Source: Elusimicrobia bacterium CG1_02_37_114 (GTDB taxonomy: Bacteria; Elusimicrobiota; Endomicrobiia; CG1-02-37-114). Taken from it: a stretch of 39,578 bases of DNA. Below, in pieces: positions 1-7,414 of this stretch. Location of the stretch: positions 1-39,578 of the forward strand of contig MNXB01000064.1 in NCBI GenBank assembly GCA_001871125.1, given 5' to 3'. Each line of letters starts with the position of its first letter. The stretch's first letter is position 1. The notes beneath the pieces were generated by a model that was not told the origin of the DNA, made no database searches, and saw nothing but the letters and a program-made list of their open reading frames with translations. Both the position numbers and the translations under genes were made by a program.

Positions 1-1513
1 GGTTATCGCCCAGATAGTCAAGGAACATCAAAAAAATAATAAAGCAAAACTCATTGTCTGTGACCCGCGGTATGTCGGACTTGCAAAATATGCCGATGTT
101 TTTATTCAGCATACGCCGGGGACAGATGTTGCTTTGCTCAATGGAATTATGAATGTTATACTGACCGAAGGTCTTGAAAACAGGGATTTTATAGAACAGC
201 ATACTGAAGGATTTGAAGAAGCAAAAAAGGTGATTTTGAAATATGACTTAGAAACTGTAAGTAAGATTACGAATGTAGATAAAGATATAATAAGACAGGC
301 AGGACAAATCATAGGTAACGCAAAATCCGTGATGATTTTCTTTACGATGGGTATAACCCAGCATACAACAGGCGTTGATAATGTTCTGTCAGTTGCTAAC
401 CTTAATATGTTGACGGGGAATGTGGGGAGACCGGGTGCAGGTGTTATGCCTTTGCGTGGGCAGGCGAATGTCCAGGGTGCCTGTGATATGGGAGTTCTTC
501 CCAATGTGTTTACAGGATACCGGAAGGTTAATGACCCCGCAGTGAGAGAAAAATTTGAGAATGACTGGGGCGCAAAACTTCCGGATAAACCGGGAAGTCC
601 CGTGACAGAATTTGCAGAAAAATCATTAAAAGGAGAAATGAAAGCAGTGTATGCTATGGGCGAAAACCCTTTAATGACAGAAGCAGATATTTCTCATGTA
701 AAAGAGGGTTTTGAAAAACTTGAGTTTCTTGCTGTCCAGGATATATTCCTTTCTGAGACAGCAAAACTTGCTGATGTGGTTTTTCCTGCAGCTGCTACGT
801 ATGAAAAAGACGGGACTTTTACGAATACAGACAGGACTGTTCAACTCTTAAGACCAGCGAGAATCAAACCTGAAGGGACAAAGTTTGACTGGGAAATTGT
901 CCGTGAAGTTTCTAAGGCAATGGGTTATGAGATGAAGTACAAGTCCAGTGCTGAGATTATGGAAGAAATAGCAGAAGGGACGCCATCATATTGCGGAATC
1001 AGGCATAAAAGGTTAGAAAAAAATGGTTTACAATGGCCCTGCACGGATGAAAATCACCAGGGGACAGAAATCTTGCATAAAGGCGGGATTTTTAAAACAT
1101 CTTCAGGTAAGGGAATATTCTCTGCTGTGGAATACAAACAGGCACAGGAACTCCCTGACGAAGAATATCCTTTTATTTTGACAACAGGAAGAATTCTTTT
1201 CCATTATCATTCTGGCAATGAAACCAGAAGAGTGAAAGTATTGGATGCTTTTGTGCCTAAAAATTATGTTGAGATTAATCCGGAAGATGCTAAAAAAATG
1301 GGTATTAAAGATAATAATCTTGTCAGGGTATCCACCAGGAGAGGAAGTATTGAATTGAATGCCCGTATATCAGAACAGCCCAAAGAGGGAGTGATTTTTA
1401 TTCCTTTCCATTTCCGGGAAGCGTCTGCGAATGTTTTGACGAATCCTGCGTTGGACCCGAAGTCAAAAATACCGGAGTTTAAAGTTTGTTCAGCAAAAAT
1501 AGAGAAAGTATAA
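1..1513 (+). CDS. fdhA: Formate dehydrogenase alpha subunit, molybdopterin oxidoreductase (5' end cut by window)
   Basis: The frame is open from base 2 and lacks only upstream sequence, so this is the C-terminal part of a molybdopterin-family oxidoreductase that interconverts formate and CO2. Visible family motifs are TPGTDVALLNGIMN, GVDNVLSVANLNMLTGN, GRPGAGVMPLRGQANVQGA and GENPLMTEAD, then the C-terminal molybdopterin-dinucleotide binding domain with TTGRILFHYHSGNETRR and IPFHFREASANVLTNPALDP. These match the FdhF/FdhA type rather than nitrate or DMSO reductases. The 4Fe-4S motif and the Sec/Cys metal ligand lie upstream of the window and cannot be judged. The nearby tungstate transporter and MGD genes suggest a W- or Mo-bis-MGD enzyme; which metal is used is inferred only. 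The track's internal ATG at 134 is not the real start. Confidence 0.93.
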   Translation, partial: VIAQIVKEHQKNNKAKLIVCDPRYVGLAKYADVFIQHTPGTDVALLNGIMNVILTEGLENRDFIEQHTEGFEEAKKVILKYDLETVSKITNVDKDIIRQAGQIIGNAKSVMIFFTMGITQHTTGVDNVLSVANLNMLTGNVGRPGAGVMPLRGQANVQGACDMGVLPNVFTGYRKVNDPAVREKFENDWGAKLPDKPGSPVTEFAEKSLKGEMKAVYAMGENPLMTEADISHVKEGFEKLEFLAVQDIFLSETAKLADVVFPAAATYEKDGTFTNTDRTVQLLRPARIKPEGTKFDWEIVREVSKAMGYEMKYKSSAEIMEEIAEGTPSYCGIRHKRLEKNGLQWPCTDENHQGTEILHKGGIFKTSSGKGIFSAVEYKQAQELPDEEYPFILTTGRILFHYHSGNETRRVKVLDAFVPKNYVEINPEDAKKMGIKDNNLVRVSTRRGSIELNARISEQPKEGVIFIPFHFREASANVLTNPALDPKSKIPEFKVCSAKIEKV

Positions 1514-1614
1514 AGGCATAGAAATTTCAATGGTTCCTATAACTTATTGATTTGTGTTTACAGAAATATTTTTGTGAAACATAGTAAGTCTGTTGAAGAA
1601 AAAATTTTGTTTAG

Positions 1615-1902
1615 ACATGGGACCAGGCATTGACATTCTGTGAGGGATTAAGTTATGCGGGTTATTTTGACTGGCGATTGCCCAATAGAAGGGAAGTTAT
1701 AAGCATTGTTGATTACGGAGAACAATTTCCAGCAATAAACACAACATATTTTTCAAACACAAAGAGCAGTTGGCACTGGACATCCACAACATATGTGCCG
1801 AATGCTTCCTACGCTTGGTCCTTGTCTTTCAACTATGGCTATGTGGACTACAGCGATAAGGCCAATGGCTACTATGTCCGTCCGGTGCGTGGTGGCCCGT
1901 GA
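1615..1902 (+). pseudogene. C-terminal fragment of an Lcl/DUF1566 domain protein
   Basis: About 90 residues match the C-terminal half of the Lcl (DUF1566, C-type-lectin-like) domain: CEGLSYAGYFDWRLPNRRE, then WHWTST and an aromatic-rich end closing with YYVRPVRGG. The frame is closed by a TAG at 1612, the only early start is a TTG at 1630, and there is no signal peptide or N-terminal domain, so it is probably the 3' remnant of a larger surface protein. Its last 120 bases look more G+C-rich than the surroundings. Such domains are usually secreted, and some are targets of diversity-generating retroelements. No reverse transcriptase or template repeat was seen here. It could also be a short intact gene started at TTG. 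Confidence 0.55.
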
Positions 1903-1966
1903 GTATTGGTTATTTGATTATTTTATACTATATGTAATTTCTTTACAAACCAATAAGGCTGGTGTC

Positions 1967-2023
1967 TTGTCGTCAACCAGATATCAAGGCAGTAAGTACA
2001 AAATTCTTGACAGAATTATTTAA
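1967..2023 (+). pseudogene. Possible N-terminal remnant of a D12-class DNA adenine methylase
   Basis: A TTG-started stretch encodes STRYQGSKYKILDRII before a stop. This resembles the SAM-binding N-terminal motif (RYxGSKxKLL) of Dam-like D12 adenine methylases. Nothing downstream continues the family in any frame I could follow. The match is short, so coincidence is possible. Confidence 0.3.
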
Positions 2024-2060
2024 ATTGTATAAAATATGTTACAGATGGAATATTTACTAA

Positions 2061-2096
2061 CAAAGAATGGGTAACAAAGAATGGGCAAAGAATGGG
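2061..2096 (+). repeat. Three near-tandem copies of an 11-mer CAAAGAATGGG
   Basis: Exact copies of CAAAGAATGGG start at 2061, 2075 and 2086, the first two separated by TAA and the last two abutting. The array runs into the dispersed ATGGGAACGGTTCT repeat, so it may be slippage at a repeat boundary. Confidence 0.7.
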
Positions 2097-2105
2097 AACG
2101 GTTCT
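2092..2105 (+). repeat. Dispersed repeat copy, ATGGGAACGGTTCT
   Basis: One of three copies in the window of ATGGGRACGGTTCT (others at 2634 plus strand and 38366 minus strand). All lie outside genes. Repeats of this kind often mark the ends or debris of small mobile elements, but no transposase is attached here. Confidence 0.5.
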
Positions 2106-2205
2106 GATTCTTTAAGAACAACAGCAGAAAATATTGGCACTGGAGGAAGCAATCGTAGAATTAAAAAGGTGAAATAGTAAGATAATACTGTTAATGGAGT
2201 AACAA

Positions 2206-2347
2206 TTGCGTTATAATTTTGAGTGGGACAATAGAAAGGCGAAACAAAATATTCACAAGTCGTGAAATTGATACATCATCTTGCGGTATTCGCATCATCT
2301 CTGCACGTAAAGCAACAAAGGGAGAAATAAAACAATACGAGGAGTGA
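2206..2347 (+). pseudogene. brnT: BrnT ribonuclease toxin, inactivated by an internal deletion and frame change
   Basis: The start reads LRYNFEWDNRKAKQNIHKS then a stop at 2263, which matches the first 18 residues or so of BrnT toxins (a FEWD..K...N..KH motif). The adjacent frame, from about 2258, reads through GIRIISARKATKGEIKQYEE to a TGA at 2345, which is the BrnT C-terminus. The middle of the roughly 90-residue family is missing and the two halves are in different frames, so no active RNase can be made. The intact antitoxin gene follows after 5 bases, the normal brnT-brnA order. Confidence 0.78.
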
Positions 2348-2352
2348 AGATT

Positions 2353-2553
2353 ATGAAGAAAGAGTATGATTTTTCTAAGGGTAAACGGGGTAAATTTTAT
2401 CGTCCTGGTGCCGAACTAAATTTCCCTATTTATCTGGAGCCAGAGATAGCCGATTTCATGCGTAACATTGCTGGGAAAAAAGGCACCGACGTTGAGACGA
2501 TAGTAAATGACTGGCTCAAAAAAGATATAGGGTTAGTTCGGTCTGTTAGATAG
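2353..2553 (+). CDS. brnA: BrnA-type antitoxin
   Basis: A 66-residue protein beginning MKKEYDFSKGKRGKFY, the N-terminus typical of antitoxins partnered with BrnT. It continues with a ribbon-helix-helix-like segment (LNFPIYLEPEIADFMRNIA, then KGTDVETIVNDWLKKDI). I place the start at ATG 2353, with GAGGAG about 8 bases upstream, rather than the GTG at 2344 used by the ORF track. The family binds and neutralises BrnT and represses its own operon. Here the toxin is broken, so the protein may be a relic, a free repressor, or an anti-toxin against incoming BrnT elements; that is inference. Confidence 0.75.
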   Translation: MKKEYDFSKGKRGKFYRPGAELNFPIYLEPEIADFMRNIAGKKGTDVETIVNDWLKKDIGLVRSVR

Positions 2554-2633
2554 TACAAACTTAGATTTTTTAATCCTTCTATCAGAACATCATATAAAGG
2601 GACGGAGTTGACTTGGTTGACTTGCGGAAAAAA

Positions 2634-2647
2634 ATGGGGACGGTTCT
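2634..2647 (+). repeat. Dispersed repeat copy, ATGGGGACGGTTCT
   Basis: Second copy of the ATGGGRACGGTTCT repeat, located between brnA and mobA. It shares its core with 2092-2105 and with the minus-strand copy at 38366-38379. Confidence 0.5.
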
Positions 2648-2782
2648 TAATTAAACGAATTATGAATTTTAGGAGAAAATTGATGAGTGTGCCAAGCAAA
2701 GTTCTTTGTTTTCTTGAGTGGGTTAAAACAAAACTCCCATCTTGAGTTTAGACAAAGGGGAGGAAGCCAATTTTATAGTTTT

Positions 2783-3391
2783 ATGAAAGATATTTCAGGA
2801 GTGATATTAGCCGGTGGTAAGAGCAAGAGGATGGGATATCCTAAAGCTTTTTTAACCATAGGTGGTAAAAGAATTATAGACAGGATACTGGAAGTATTTA
2901 TGGTATTTTTTGACGAGATACTTATAGTTACGGATGACAGAAGCAGGTTTGCAGAATTTAAAAATATAAAAGTAGTGGAGGATTTAATCAAGGGGATAGG
3001 ACCGCTTGGTGGAATATATACGGGTTTGAAGTCAATATCAAAAAGCAGAGGTTTTTTTATGGCATGCGATATGCCGTTTCCGCATATCGGTTTAATAAAA
3101 AAACTATTAGATGTTTCAAAAAACGGCAATTTTGATTGTGTCGTTCCATATTCGGAAAAGGGGGTAGAACCTTTGTATGGAATATATGCTAAAAGTATAC
3201 TGGTTAAATTGGAAGATTCATTGCCCCGACGAGAAAGACAGACAAAAGAATTTTCTGTAAATAAATTTCTGGAATGTTGTAATTGTAAATATATTAAGCC
3301 CGAACCCGAAGAATTGTCATCGTTTTACAATGTTAACACACAGGATGACCTTAAGGAGATAGAAATAGTCCCACGCAGTTTTCTCCATTAG
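2783..3391 (+). CDS. mobA: Molybdenum cofactor guanylyltransferase
   Basis: MobA attaches GMP to molybdopterin to form the MGD cofactor used by formate dehydrogenases. The N-terminal nucleotide-binding signature ISGVILAGGKSKRMG with a following K-A is clear, as are GPLGGIYTGLK and MACDMPF, where the Asp coordinates Mg. I start at ATG 2783 (202 aa, the usual family length). The track's GTG at 2687 would add 32 residues with no family counterpart. No strong Shine-Dalgarno sits just before 2783; a GGGGAGG lies about 20 bases upstream, so the start is less certain than the function. It heads the cofactor operon downstream of the fdhA gene it serves. Confidence 0.9.
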   Translation: MKDISGVILAGGKSKRMGYPKAFLTIGGKRIIDRILEVFMVFFDEILIVTDDRSRFAEFKNIKVVEDLIKGIGPLGGIYTGLKSISKSRGFFMACDMPFPHIGLIKKLLDVSKNGNFDCVVPYSEKGVEPLYGIYAKSILVKLEDSLPRRERQTKEFSVNKFLECCNCKYIKPEPEELSSFYNVNTQDDLKEIEIVPRSFLH

Positions 3392-3419
3392 AAGCAATGT
3401 CGAAAACTATACGCTGGGA

Positions 3420-3446
3420 CATCCGAAAGGAGGACATTTTCGGATG
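3420..3446 (+). promoter_or_regulatory. Start-codon hairpin with the Shine-Dalgarno in its loop (modE-like gene)
   Basis: CATCCGAAA (3420-3428) is the exact reverse complement of TTTCGGATG (3438-3446), whose last three bases are the ATG of the modE-like gene. The loop GGAGGACAT carries the Shine-Dalgarno. Folded RNA would hide the start codon in a 9-bp stem. The same stem occurs at ptsH (26578-26603). Confidence 0.75.
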
Positions 3447-3788
3447 GAAATTAAATCTAAAGTCTGGATTGAAAAAGATGGGAAGCTTATATTCGGTAAG
3501 GGTAAGTCGGATTTACTGAAAGCAATAGGGCAGGCTGGTTCTATAAGCGGCGCTTCTAAAAAGATGAATATTTCTTTCAGACATGGATGGGGATATATTA
3601 CTGCCATAGAAAAACGGTTGGGTGTTAAACTCCTGGAAAAGTCAAAAGGCGGAAAGGATAAGGGCGGTTCATCTCTCACGCCTTTAGCAAAAGACCTCAT
3701 TAAGAAATACGATAAATTAGAAAAACTGGTTGACGAATTTGTGGACAGAAAATTCAGGGAGATATTCGGCGAATGGAGACAGAAATAG
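3444..3788 (+). CDS. ModE-type molybdate-responsive regulator, DNA-binding domain only
   Basis: A 114-residue protein with the LysR/ModE-like winged helix: an N-terminal segment KSKVWIEKDGKLIFGKGKSD, then LLKAIGQAGSISGASKKMN and an R/H-rich recognition region ending in LGVKLLEKSKGGKDKGGSSLTPLAK. Full ModE adds two molbindin domains that bind oxyanion; these are absent, so metal sensing must be lost, indirect or done by another protein. Its place between mobA and moeA supports a role in controlling the Mo/W operon. It overlaps moeA by 16 bases, implying coupled translation. The start is fixed by GGAGG ten bases upstream, within the hairpin noted above. Confidence 0.85.
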   Translation: MEIKSKVWIEKDGKLIFGKGKSDLLKAIGQAGSISGASKKMNISFRHGWGYITAIEKRLGVKLLEKSKGGKDKGGSSLTPLAKDLIKKYDKLEKLVDEFVDRKFREIFGEWRQK

Positions 3789-5041
3789 ATATGATTAAAT
3801 TTGAAGCAGCGCTCAAGAAAGTCCTGGCTAAGGCAGATATATTAGGTATTCAGGAGTTACCTGTAGATAAAACTATAGGATATGTCCTCGCTGAGAATAT
3901 CAGGGCAGGATATGATATGCCACTTTTTAATAAATCTGCTATGGACGGATATGCCGTACACAGCAATGATTTAAAAATTGTTCCCGTGAGACTAAAATGT
4001 GTGGCAACCATCAGGGCAGGGGAGAGTTATTCCTTCCGTAGGAACAAAAGAACTGTTAAAAAAGGGGAATGTGTTAAAATAATGACGGGTTCACCGTTAC
4101 CCAGGGGTACGGATTCAGTCGTGATGGTTGAATATACCGAAGAAGATAATAATGGTTGGATAAGAATCCTTAAGAGGGTAAATCCGGGTGAAAATGTATG
4201 TTTTAAAGGTGAAGATGTAAAAAACGGCAGTGTTGTTCTCGGGAAAGGTATGCTTATAAGGGGACCCGAAGTAGCTATAATTTCAAGTTTGGGAATAACG
4301 AAAGTAAAAGTTTTTAGGAAACCTACTGTCACTATTCTGAATACAGGTGATGAAATAGTTGAACCGGGTAATAAATTAACCTATGGAAAAATTTATAACA
4401 GTAACGGGCATATGTTATTGTCTTTATTCCGGGATATGGGTATAAAAGCCAGGTATCTGGGCATTGCTAAGGATGAAGAGAAAATTTTAACAAAAAAAAT
4501 AATGGAAGGGTTTAATTATGATATTTTTCTTATATCAGGCGGTGTTTCAATGGGCGATTATGACCTTATTCCTGCTGTGCTTGGAAAATGCGGTGTGAAA
4601 AAGATGTTCCATAAGATTAAAATAAAACCCGGTAAACCGGTCTTCTTTGGAATCAAGGAAAATAGATTAATTTTTGGTATCCCGGGAAATCCTGTTTCAA
4701 CCTATCTGGTTTTCTTAATCTTAATTAAACCAGTGATAGATAAAATGATGGGTAAGAAACCGGATTTGAACATCAGGCGGGGAATATTGAAGGAAGATTT
4801 TAAACAAATACCCGGAAGGAAACATTTCGTTCCAGCAAAAGTTATTGATAAATTAGATAATCCTGCGGATAAATTAGATAATCCTGCGGATAAACGGGGA
4901 CTGCTGAAGGTATATCCTGTAAGAGGTTATCATGGTTCTGCAGATATATTTTCGCTTTCTCAGGCAAATGCTTTTATGATAATAGACGAAAATGTTTCCT
5001 TGCTAAGAAGGAACAGATGGGTAAATCTGATACGATGGTAA
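3773..5041 (+). CDS. moeA: Molybdopterin molybdenumtransferase MoeA
   Basis: MoeA inserts molybdate (or tungstate) into adenylated molybdopterin. The order of motifs is standard: FNKSAMDGYAV near the N-terminus, IMTGSPLPRGTDSVV, GENVCFKGEDV, TILNTGDEI, SGGVSMGDYD, then IKIKPGKPV and FGIPGNPVSTYLVF, followed by the C-terminal beta domain. At 422 residues it is slightly long because of an in-frame insertion near residues 359-374 containing two copies of DKLDNPA from a 21-bp tandem repeat, just before the C-terminal strand LLKVYPV. That loop should tolerate insertion, so the enzyme is probably active. The gene overlaps modE upstream by 16 bases and moaA downstream by 25. Confidence 0.95.
   Translation: METEIDMIKFEAALKKVLAKADILGIQELPVDKTIGYVLAENIRAGYDMPLFNKSAMDGYAVHSNDLKIVPVRLKCVATIRAGESYSFRRNKRTVKKGECVKIMTGSPLPRGTDSVVMVEYTEEDNNGWIRILKRVNPGENVCFKGEDVKNGSVVLGKGMLIRGPEVAIISSLGITKVKVFRKPTVTILNTGDEIVEPGNKLTYGKIYNSNGHMLLSLFRDMGIKARYLGIAKDEEKILTKKIMEGFNYDIFLISGGVSMGDYDLIPAVLGKCGVKKMFHKIKIKPGKPVFFGIKENRLIFGIPGNPVSTYLVFLILIKPVIDKMMGKKPDLNIRRGILKEDFKQIPGRKHFVPAKVIDKLDNPADKLDNPADKRGLLKVYPVRGYHGSADIFSLSQANAFMIIDENVSLLRRNRWVNLIRW
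4847..4894 (+). repeat. Tandem 21-bp repeat inside moeA, encoding DKLDNPA
   Basis: Two perfect 21-bp units (4847-4867 and 4868-4888) are followed by a partial third (GATAAA). The unit is GATAAATTAGATAATCCTGCG. The same unit with one mismatch occurs in the GH57 gene at 25010-25030, read in the same frame, and a 14-base core recurs in the acetyltransferase gene (36273-36286, minus strand). Confidence 0.85.
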
Positions 5042-5979
5042 ACTATCTTCGCATTTCAGTAACAGACAGATGTAATTTGCGGTGTATATATTGTATGCCG
5101 TATGGAAAAAATAATTTCCTTCCAGCTCGGGAAATATTGACTTTTGAAGAAATAGTGAAAACTGTAATGATACTTAACCGGAAAGGCATTGAATATATAA
5201 GAATAACCGGGGGAGAACCTTTAATGAGGCGAAATCTTGAGGTGCTCATTAAAAAATTAAAAGAAGAAACTTCACAGAAGGAAATAAGTATGACGACAAA
5301 TGGAATTCTTTTAGACGGTAAACTTTCCCAGTTAATGGAAGCCGGGCTGGATAGAGTTAATATTAGTTTGAATACTTTTAAAAGAAACAGATACGAACAA
5401 TTGACCGGATTAGATAAATTTGAAGAAGTTTTTTCTACTGTAAAACGTATTCTGTCCGAATCGGTCATTCCACTGAAAATAAATATTGTTCTCCTGAAAG
5501 GAATTAACGATGATGAGATAGAAGATTTTGCTGATTTTACAATAAATAATAAAGTATGCGTGAGATTCATAGAGTATTTTTCAACCGATAACAGTAAATT
5601 GCACTTTGAATTAATATCAGGTAGTTTGGTTAAAGAAAAGATAGAAAAAAAGTTTGGTGAACTGATTCCCTGTGAAGTCAGGGGAAATGGGCCTGCGATA
5701 AATTACAGAATAAATAATGCTCAGGGGCAAATCGGTTTTATAAATACAGTAACCGGTAATTTCTGTAGAAGTTGTAATAGATTAAGGCTGACCGCCGAAG
5801 GTAAGATTTATCCCTGTCTTTTATCTCCACGCAGTATTGATGTAAAAAATATGTTAAGAAATGGCATTAAAGAAGAAAAGATTAAGATGTATATGGATAA
5901 TCTTATATTTGAAAAGCATAACTATTCAAAAAAGCGAGTAAGGGAACATGAATTTGTGATGAGTGATATGGGAGGATAG
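5017..5979 (+). CDS. moaA: GTP 3',8-cyclase MoaA (radical SAM)
   Basis: MoaA carries out the first step of molybdopterin synthesis, converting GTP to 3',8-cyclo-GTP. The radical-SAM cluster motif CNLRCIYC is at residues 19-26 and RITGGEPLMRRN binds SAM. The second, C-terminal 4Fe-4S cluster that holds GTP is represented by FCRSCNRLRLTAEGKIYPC. The length of 320 residues is normal. The start at 5017 has an AAGGA just upstream and overlaps the moeA end by 25 bases; the ATG at 5035 is possible. The family's usual C-terminal glycine pair is present (DMGG). Confidence 0.95.
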   Translation: MGKSDTMVNYLRISVTDRCNLRCIYCMPYGKNNFLPAREILTFEEIVKTVMILNRKGIEYIRITGGEPLMRRNLEVLIKKLKEETSQKEISMTTNGILLDGKLSQLMEAGLDRVNISLNTFKRNRYEQLTGLDKFEEVFSTVKRILSESVIPLKINIVLLKGINDDEIEDFADFTINNKVCVRFIEYFSTDNSKLHFELISGSLVKEKIEKKFGELIPCEVRGNGPAINYRINNAQGQIGFINTVTGNFCRSCNRLRLTAEGKIYPCLLSPRSIDVKNMLRNGIKEEKIKMYMDNLIFEKHNYSKKRVREHEFVMSDMGG

Positions 5980-5984
5980 AGGGT

Positions 5985-6461
5985 ATGAGAAATGGTATGA
6001 TTGATGTGAGCAGTAAAAAGGAAACCAAACGAGTGGCAAAGTCTCAGGCAGTTATTAAACTTAAAAAGGAAGTGATGGACCTTATAAAGAATAAAAAAGT
6101 TATAAAAGGTGATGTGCTGGAAAATGCACGTTCAGCAGGAATATTGGCTGCTAAAAAAACGTCTGATTTAATTCCACTCTGTCATCCTTTGAGAATTACT
6201 GATATTAAAATATCTTTTTCCTTTACAGATAACGGTATTGTAATTATTTCCCAGGTGTCCGCAATAGAAAGAACAGGTGTTGAAATGGAAGCACTGGTTG
6301 CCTGTGCAATTTCTGCATTGACTGTTTATGATATGTGCAAGATGTATGACAGGTCAATAGAGATTACGGATGTTATGTTGTTGGAAAAACGTGGAGGCAA
6401 AAGTGGCTGCGTGTTCACACGAATAAGTGTGAACGAGCCACGCAGGACGGCGAGTTGGTGA
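5985..6461 (+). CDS. moaC: Cyclic pyranopterin monophosphate synthase MoaC, with a repeat-derived tail
   Basis: MoaC turns the MoaA product into cyclic pyranopterin monophosphate. Recognisable blocks are MIDVSSKKETKRVAKSQ, AGILAAKKTSDLIPLCHPL, GVEMEALVACAISALTVYDM and the end motif LLEKRGGKSG. GGAGG lies before the ATG. Family members normally stop a few residues after GGKSG; here about 20 further residues are encoded by a hairpin-forming, G+C-rich element (6404-6467). The tail is therefore probably a late addition without catalytic role. MoaD, MoaE and MoeB, needed for the next step, are not in this window. Confidence 0.94.
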   Translation: MRNGMIDVSSKKETKRVAKSQAVIKLKKEVMDLIKNKKVIKGDVLENARSAGILAAKKTSDLIPLCHPLRITDIKISFSFTDNGIVIISQVSAIERTGVEMEALVACAISALTVYDMCKMYDRSIEITDVMLLEKRGGKSGCVFTRISVNEPRRTASW

Positions 6462-6467
6462 GCCGTC
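6404..6467 (+). repeat. Double hairpin element over the moaC 3' end
   Basis: GTTCACAC (6413-6420) pairs with GTGTGAAC (6427-6434), extended by TGCGTG (6408-6413) with CACGCA (6439-6444). A second stem pairs GACGGC (6446-6451) with GCCGTC (6462-6467). It is richer in G+C than its surroundings and extends the moaC frame. No second copy was seen in the window, so calling it a mobile repeat is inference. Confidence 0.6.
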
Positions 6468-6490
6468 GGGGTGACCAAGGAATAAATAAT

Positions 6491-7414
6491 ATGGGGAAAA
6501 TATTATCTGTTTGCGTGAGTAAAGAGAAGGGAGTACCAAAAAAGAACATAGGCAAAGGAATTGTCAAAGAAAATTACGGGCTTGTCGGAGATGCTCATTC
6601 CGGGCCCGGGATAAGGCAGATAAGCTTACTTGCCAAAGAGAGCCTTGAGGAGATAAGGAAAAAAGGTATTAAAATCGGGTGCGGTGGTTTCGGGGAAAAT
6701 TTTACAACGTCCGGTATGGAACTTACAAGTTTAACGATAGGAACAAATCTTAAAATCGGAAATACTGTTGTTGTAGAAGTTACACAGATAGGTAAGAACT
6801 GTAAAAAACCTTGTAATATTTATAAGAAACAAGGTATGTGTATTTTACCTTCACAGGGAATATTTGCCAGGGTCCTGAAAGGAGGTAATGTAAGACAGGG
6901 TGACGCAATTGAAATAATTAATCATGGAAAGATTTCAGCAGGTATTCTTATAATAAGCGACAGGAGTGCAAGGGGTGAGAGGAAAGATGAAAGTGGAATC
7001 ATTATAGTAAATGAGTTGAAAAAAATAGACGGAGATGCTGTAAGATATAAAATAATACCTGACGATACCGTGATTATCTCGTCGACCCTGAAGGACTGGT
7101 CAGGTATAAATGGGCTGGATTTAATCGTCACCAGCGGAGGGACAGGTTTTTCTCCAAGGGACGTTACACCCGAAGCAACCAAAAAGATATTGCAGAAAGA
7201 AGCGCCGGGTCTTTCTGAATTGATGAGGATGAAGTCAGGAATAAAAAATGAACGCGCGTATCTATCACGGGGAGTTGCCGGAATCAGGGGGGAAACTCTG
7301 ATTATAAACCTTCCGGGAAGCCCAAGAGCAGTTGGGGAGTGTCTTGAGATATTATTCCCGGTTTTAGCTCATGCAATTGAAGTAATGAAAGGGGAGGTTA
7401 AAGATTGTTTTTAA
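6491..7414 (+). CDS. MOSC domain fused to a MogA/MoaB-type molybdopterin adenylyltransferase
   Basis: The first 145 or so residues form a MOSC domain (GDAHSGPGIRQISLL, then GGFGENFTTSG, and a late Cys pair in CKKPCNIYKKQG), a fold used to carry sulfur or molybdopterin. The remaining part is a MogA/MoaB domain that adenylates molybdopterin before metal insertion: AGILIISDRSARGERKDESG, IVTSGGTGFSPRDVTPEAT and INLPGSPRAVGECLEI. I start at ATG 6491 (MGKILSV), with AAGGA upstream, rather than the TTG at 6455. The product would act directly before MoeA. Its end overlaps tupA by 10 bases. MOSC-MogA fusions are known in other anaerobes. Confidence 0.9.
   Translation: MGKILSVCVSKEKGVPKKNIGKGIVKENYGLVGDAHSGPGIRQISLLAKESLEEIRKKGIKIGCGGFGENFTTSGMELTSLTIGTNLKIGNTVVVEVTQIGKNCKKPCNIYKKQGMCILPSQGIFARVLKGGNVRQGDAIEIINHGKISAGILIISDRSARGERKDESGIIIVNELKKIDGDAVRYKIIPDDTVIISSTLKDWSGINGLDLIVTSGGTGFSPRDVTPEATKKILQKEAPGLSELMRMKSGIKNERAYLSRGVAGIRGETLIINLPGSPRAVGECLEILFPVLAHAIEVMKGEVKDCF

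Larger units (their letters stand above)
1903..2205. other. Degraded intergenic stretch between the Lcl fragment and brnT
   Basis: No intact gene is visible. The stretch holds a short methylase-like fragment (1967-2023), a triple CAAAGAATGGG tandem (2061-2096) overlapping one copy of a dispersed repeat (2092-2105), and sequence up to the brnT remnant that I cannot assign. Together with the flanking fragments it looks like a site that has repeatedly gained and lost accessory DNA between fdhA and the cofactor operon. Confidence 0.5.

Noticed and set aside
1264-1530. Minus-strand ORF opposite the fdhA end
   Set aside because: It lies wholly against the strongly supported formate dehydrogenase frame and has no recognisable family sequence.
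1793-2023. ORF of 76 aa starting in the Lcl fragment
   Set aside because: Its first two-thirds are an out-of-frame reading of the Lcl sequence; only the last 18 codons (methylase-like) were kept as a possible remnant.
2556-2782. Possible molybdenum-cofactor riboswitch before mobA
   Set aside because: The position is attractive, but I could not find the expected conserved stems; the stretch holds a dispersed repeat and a short ORF instead.
4847-4894. moeA tandem repeat as a sequencing or assembly artefact
   Set aside because: The same unit occurs independently in the GH57 gene in the same frame, so it is more likely a real dispersed repeat.
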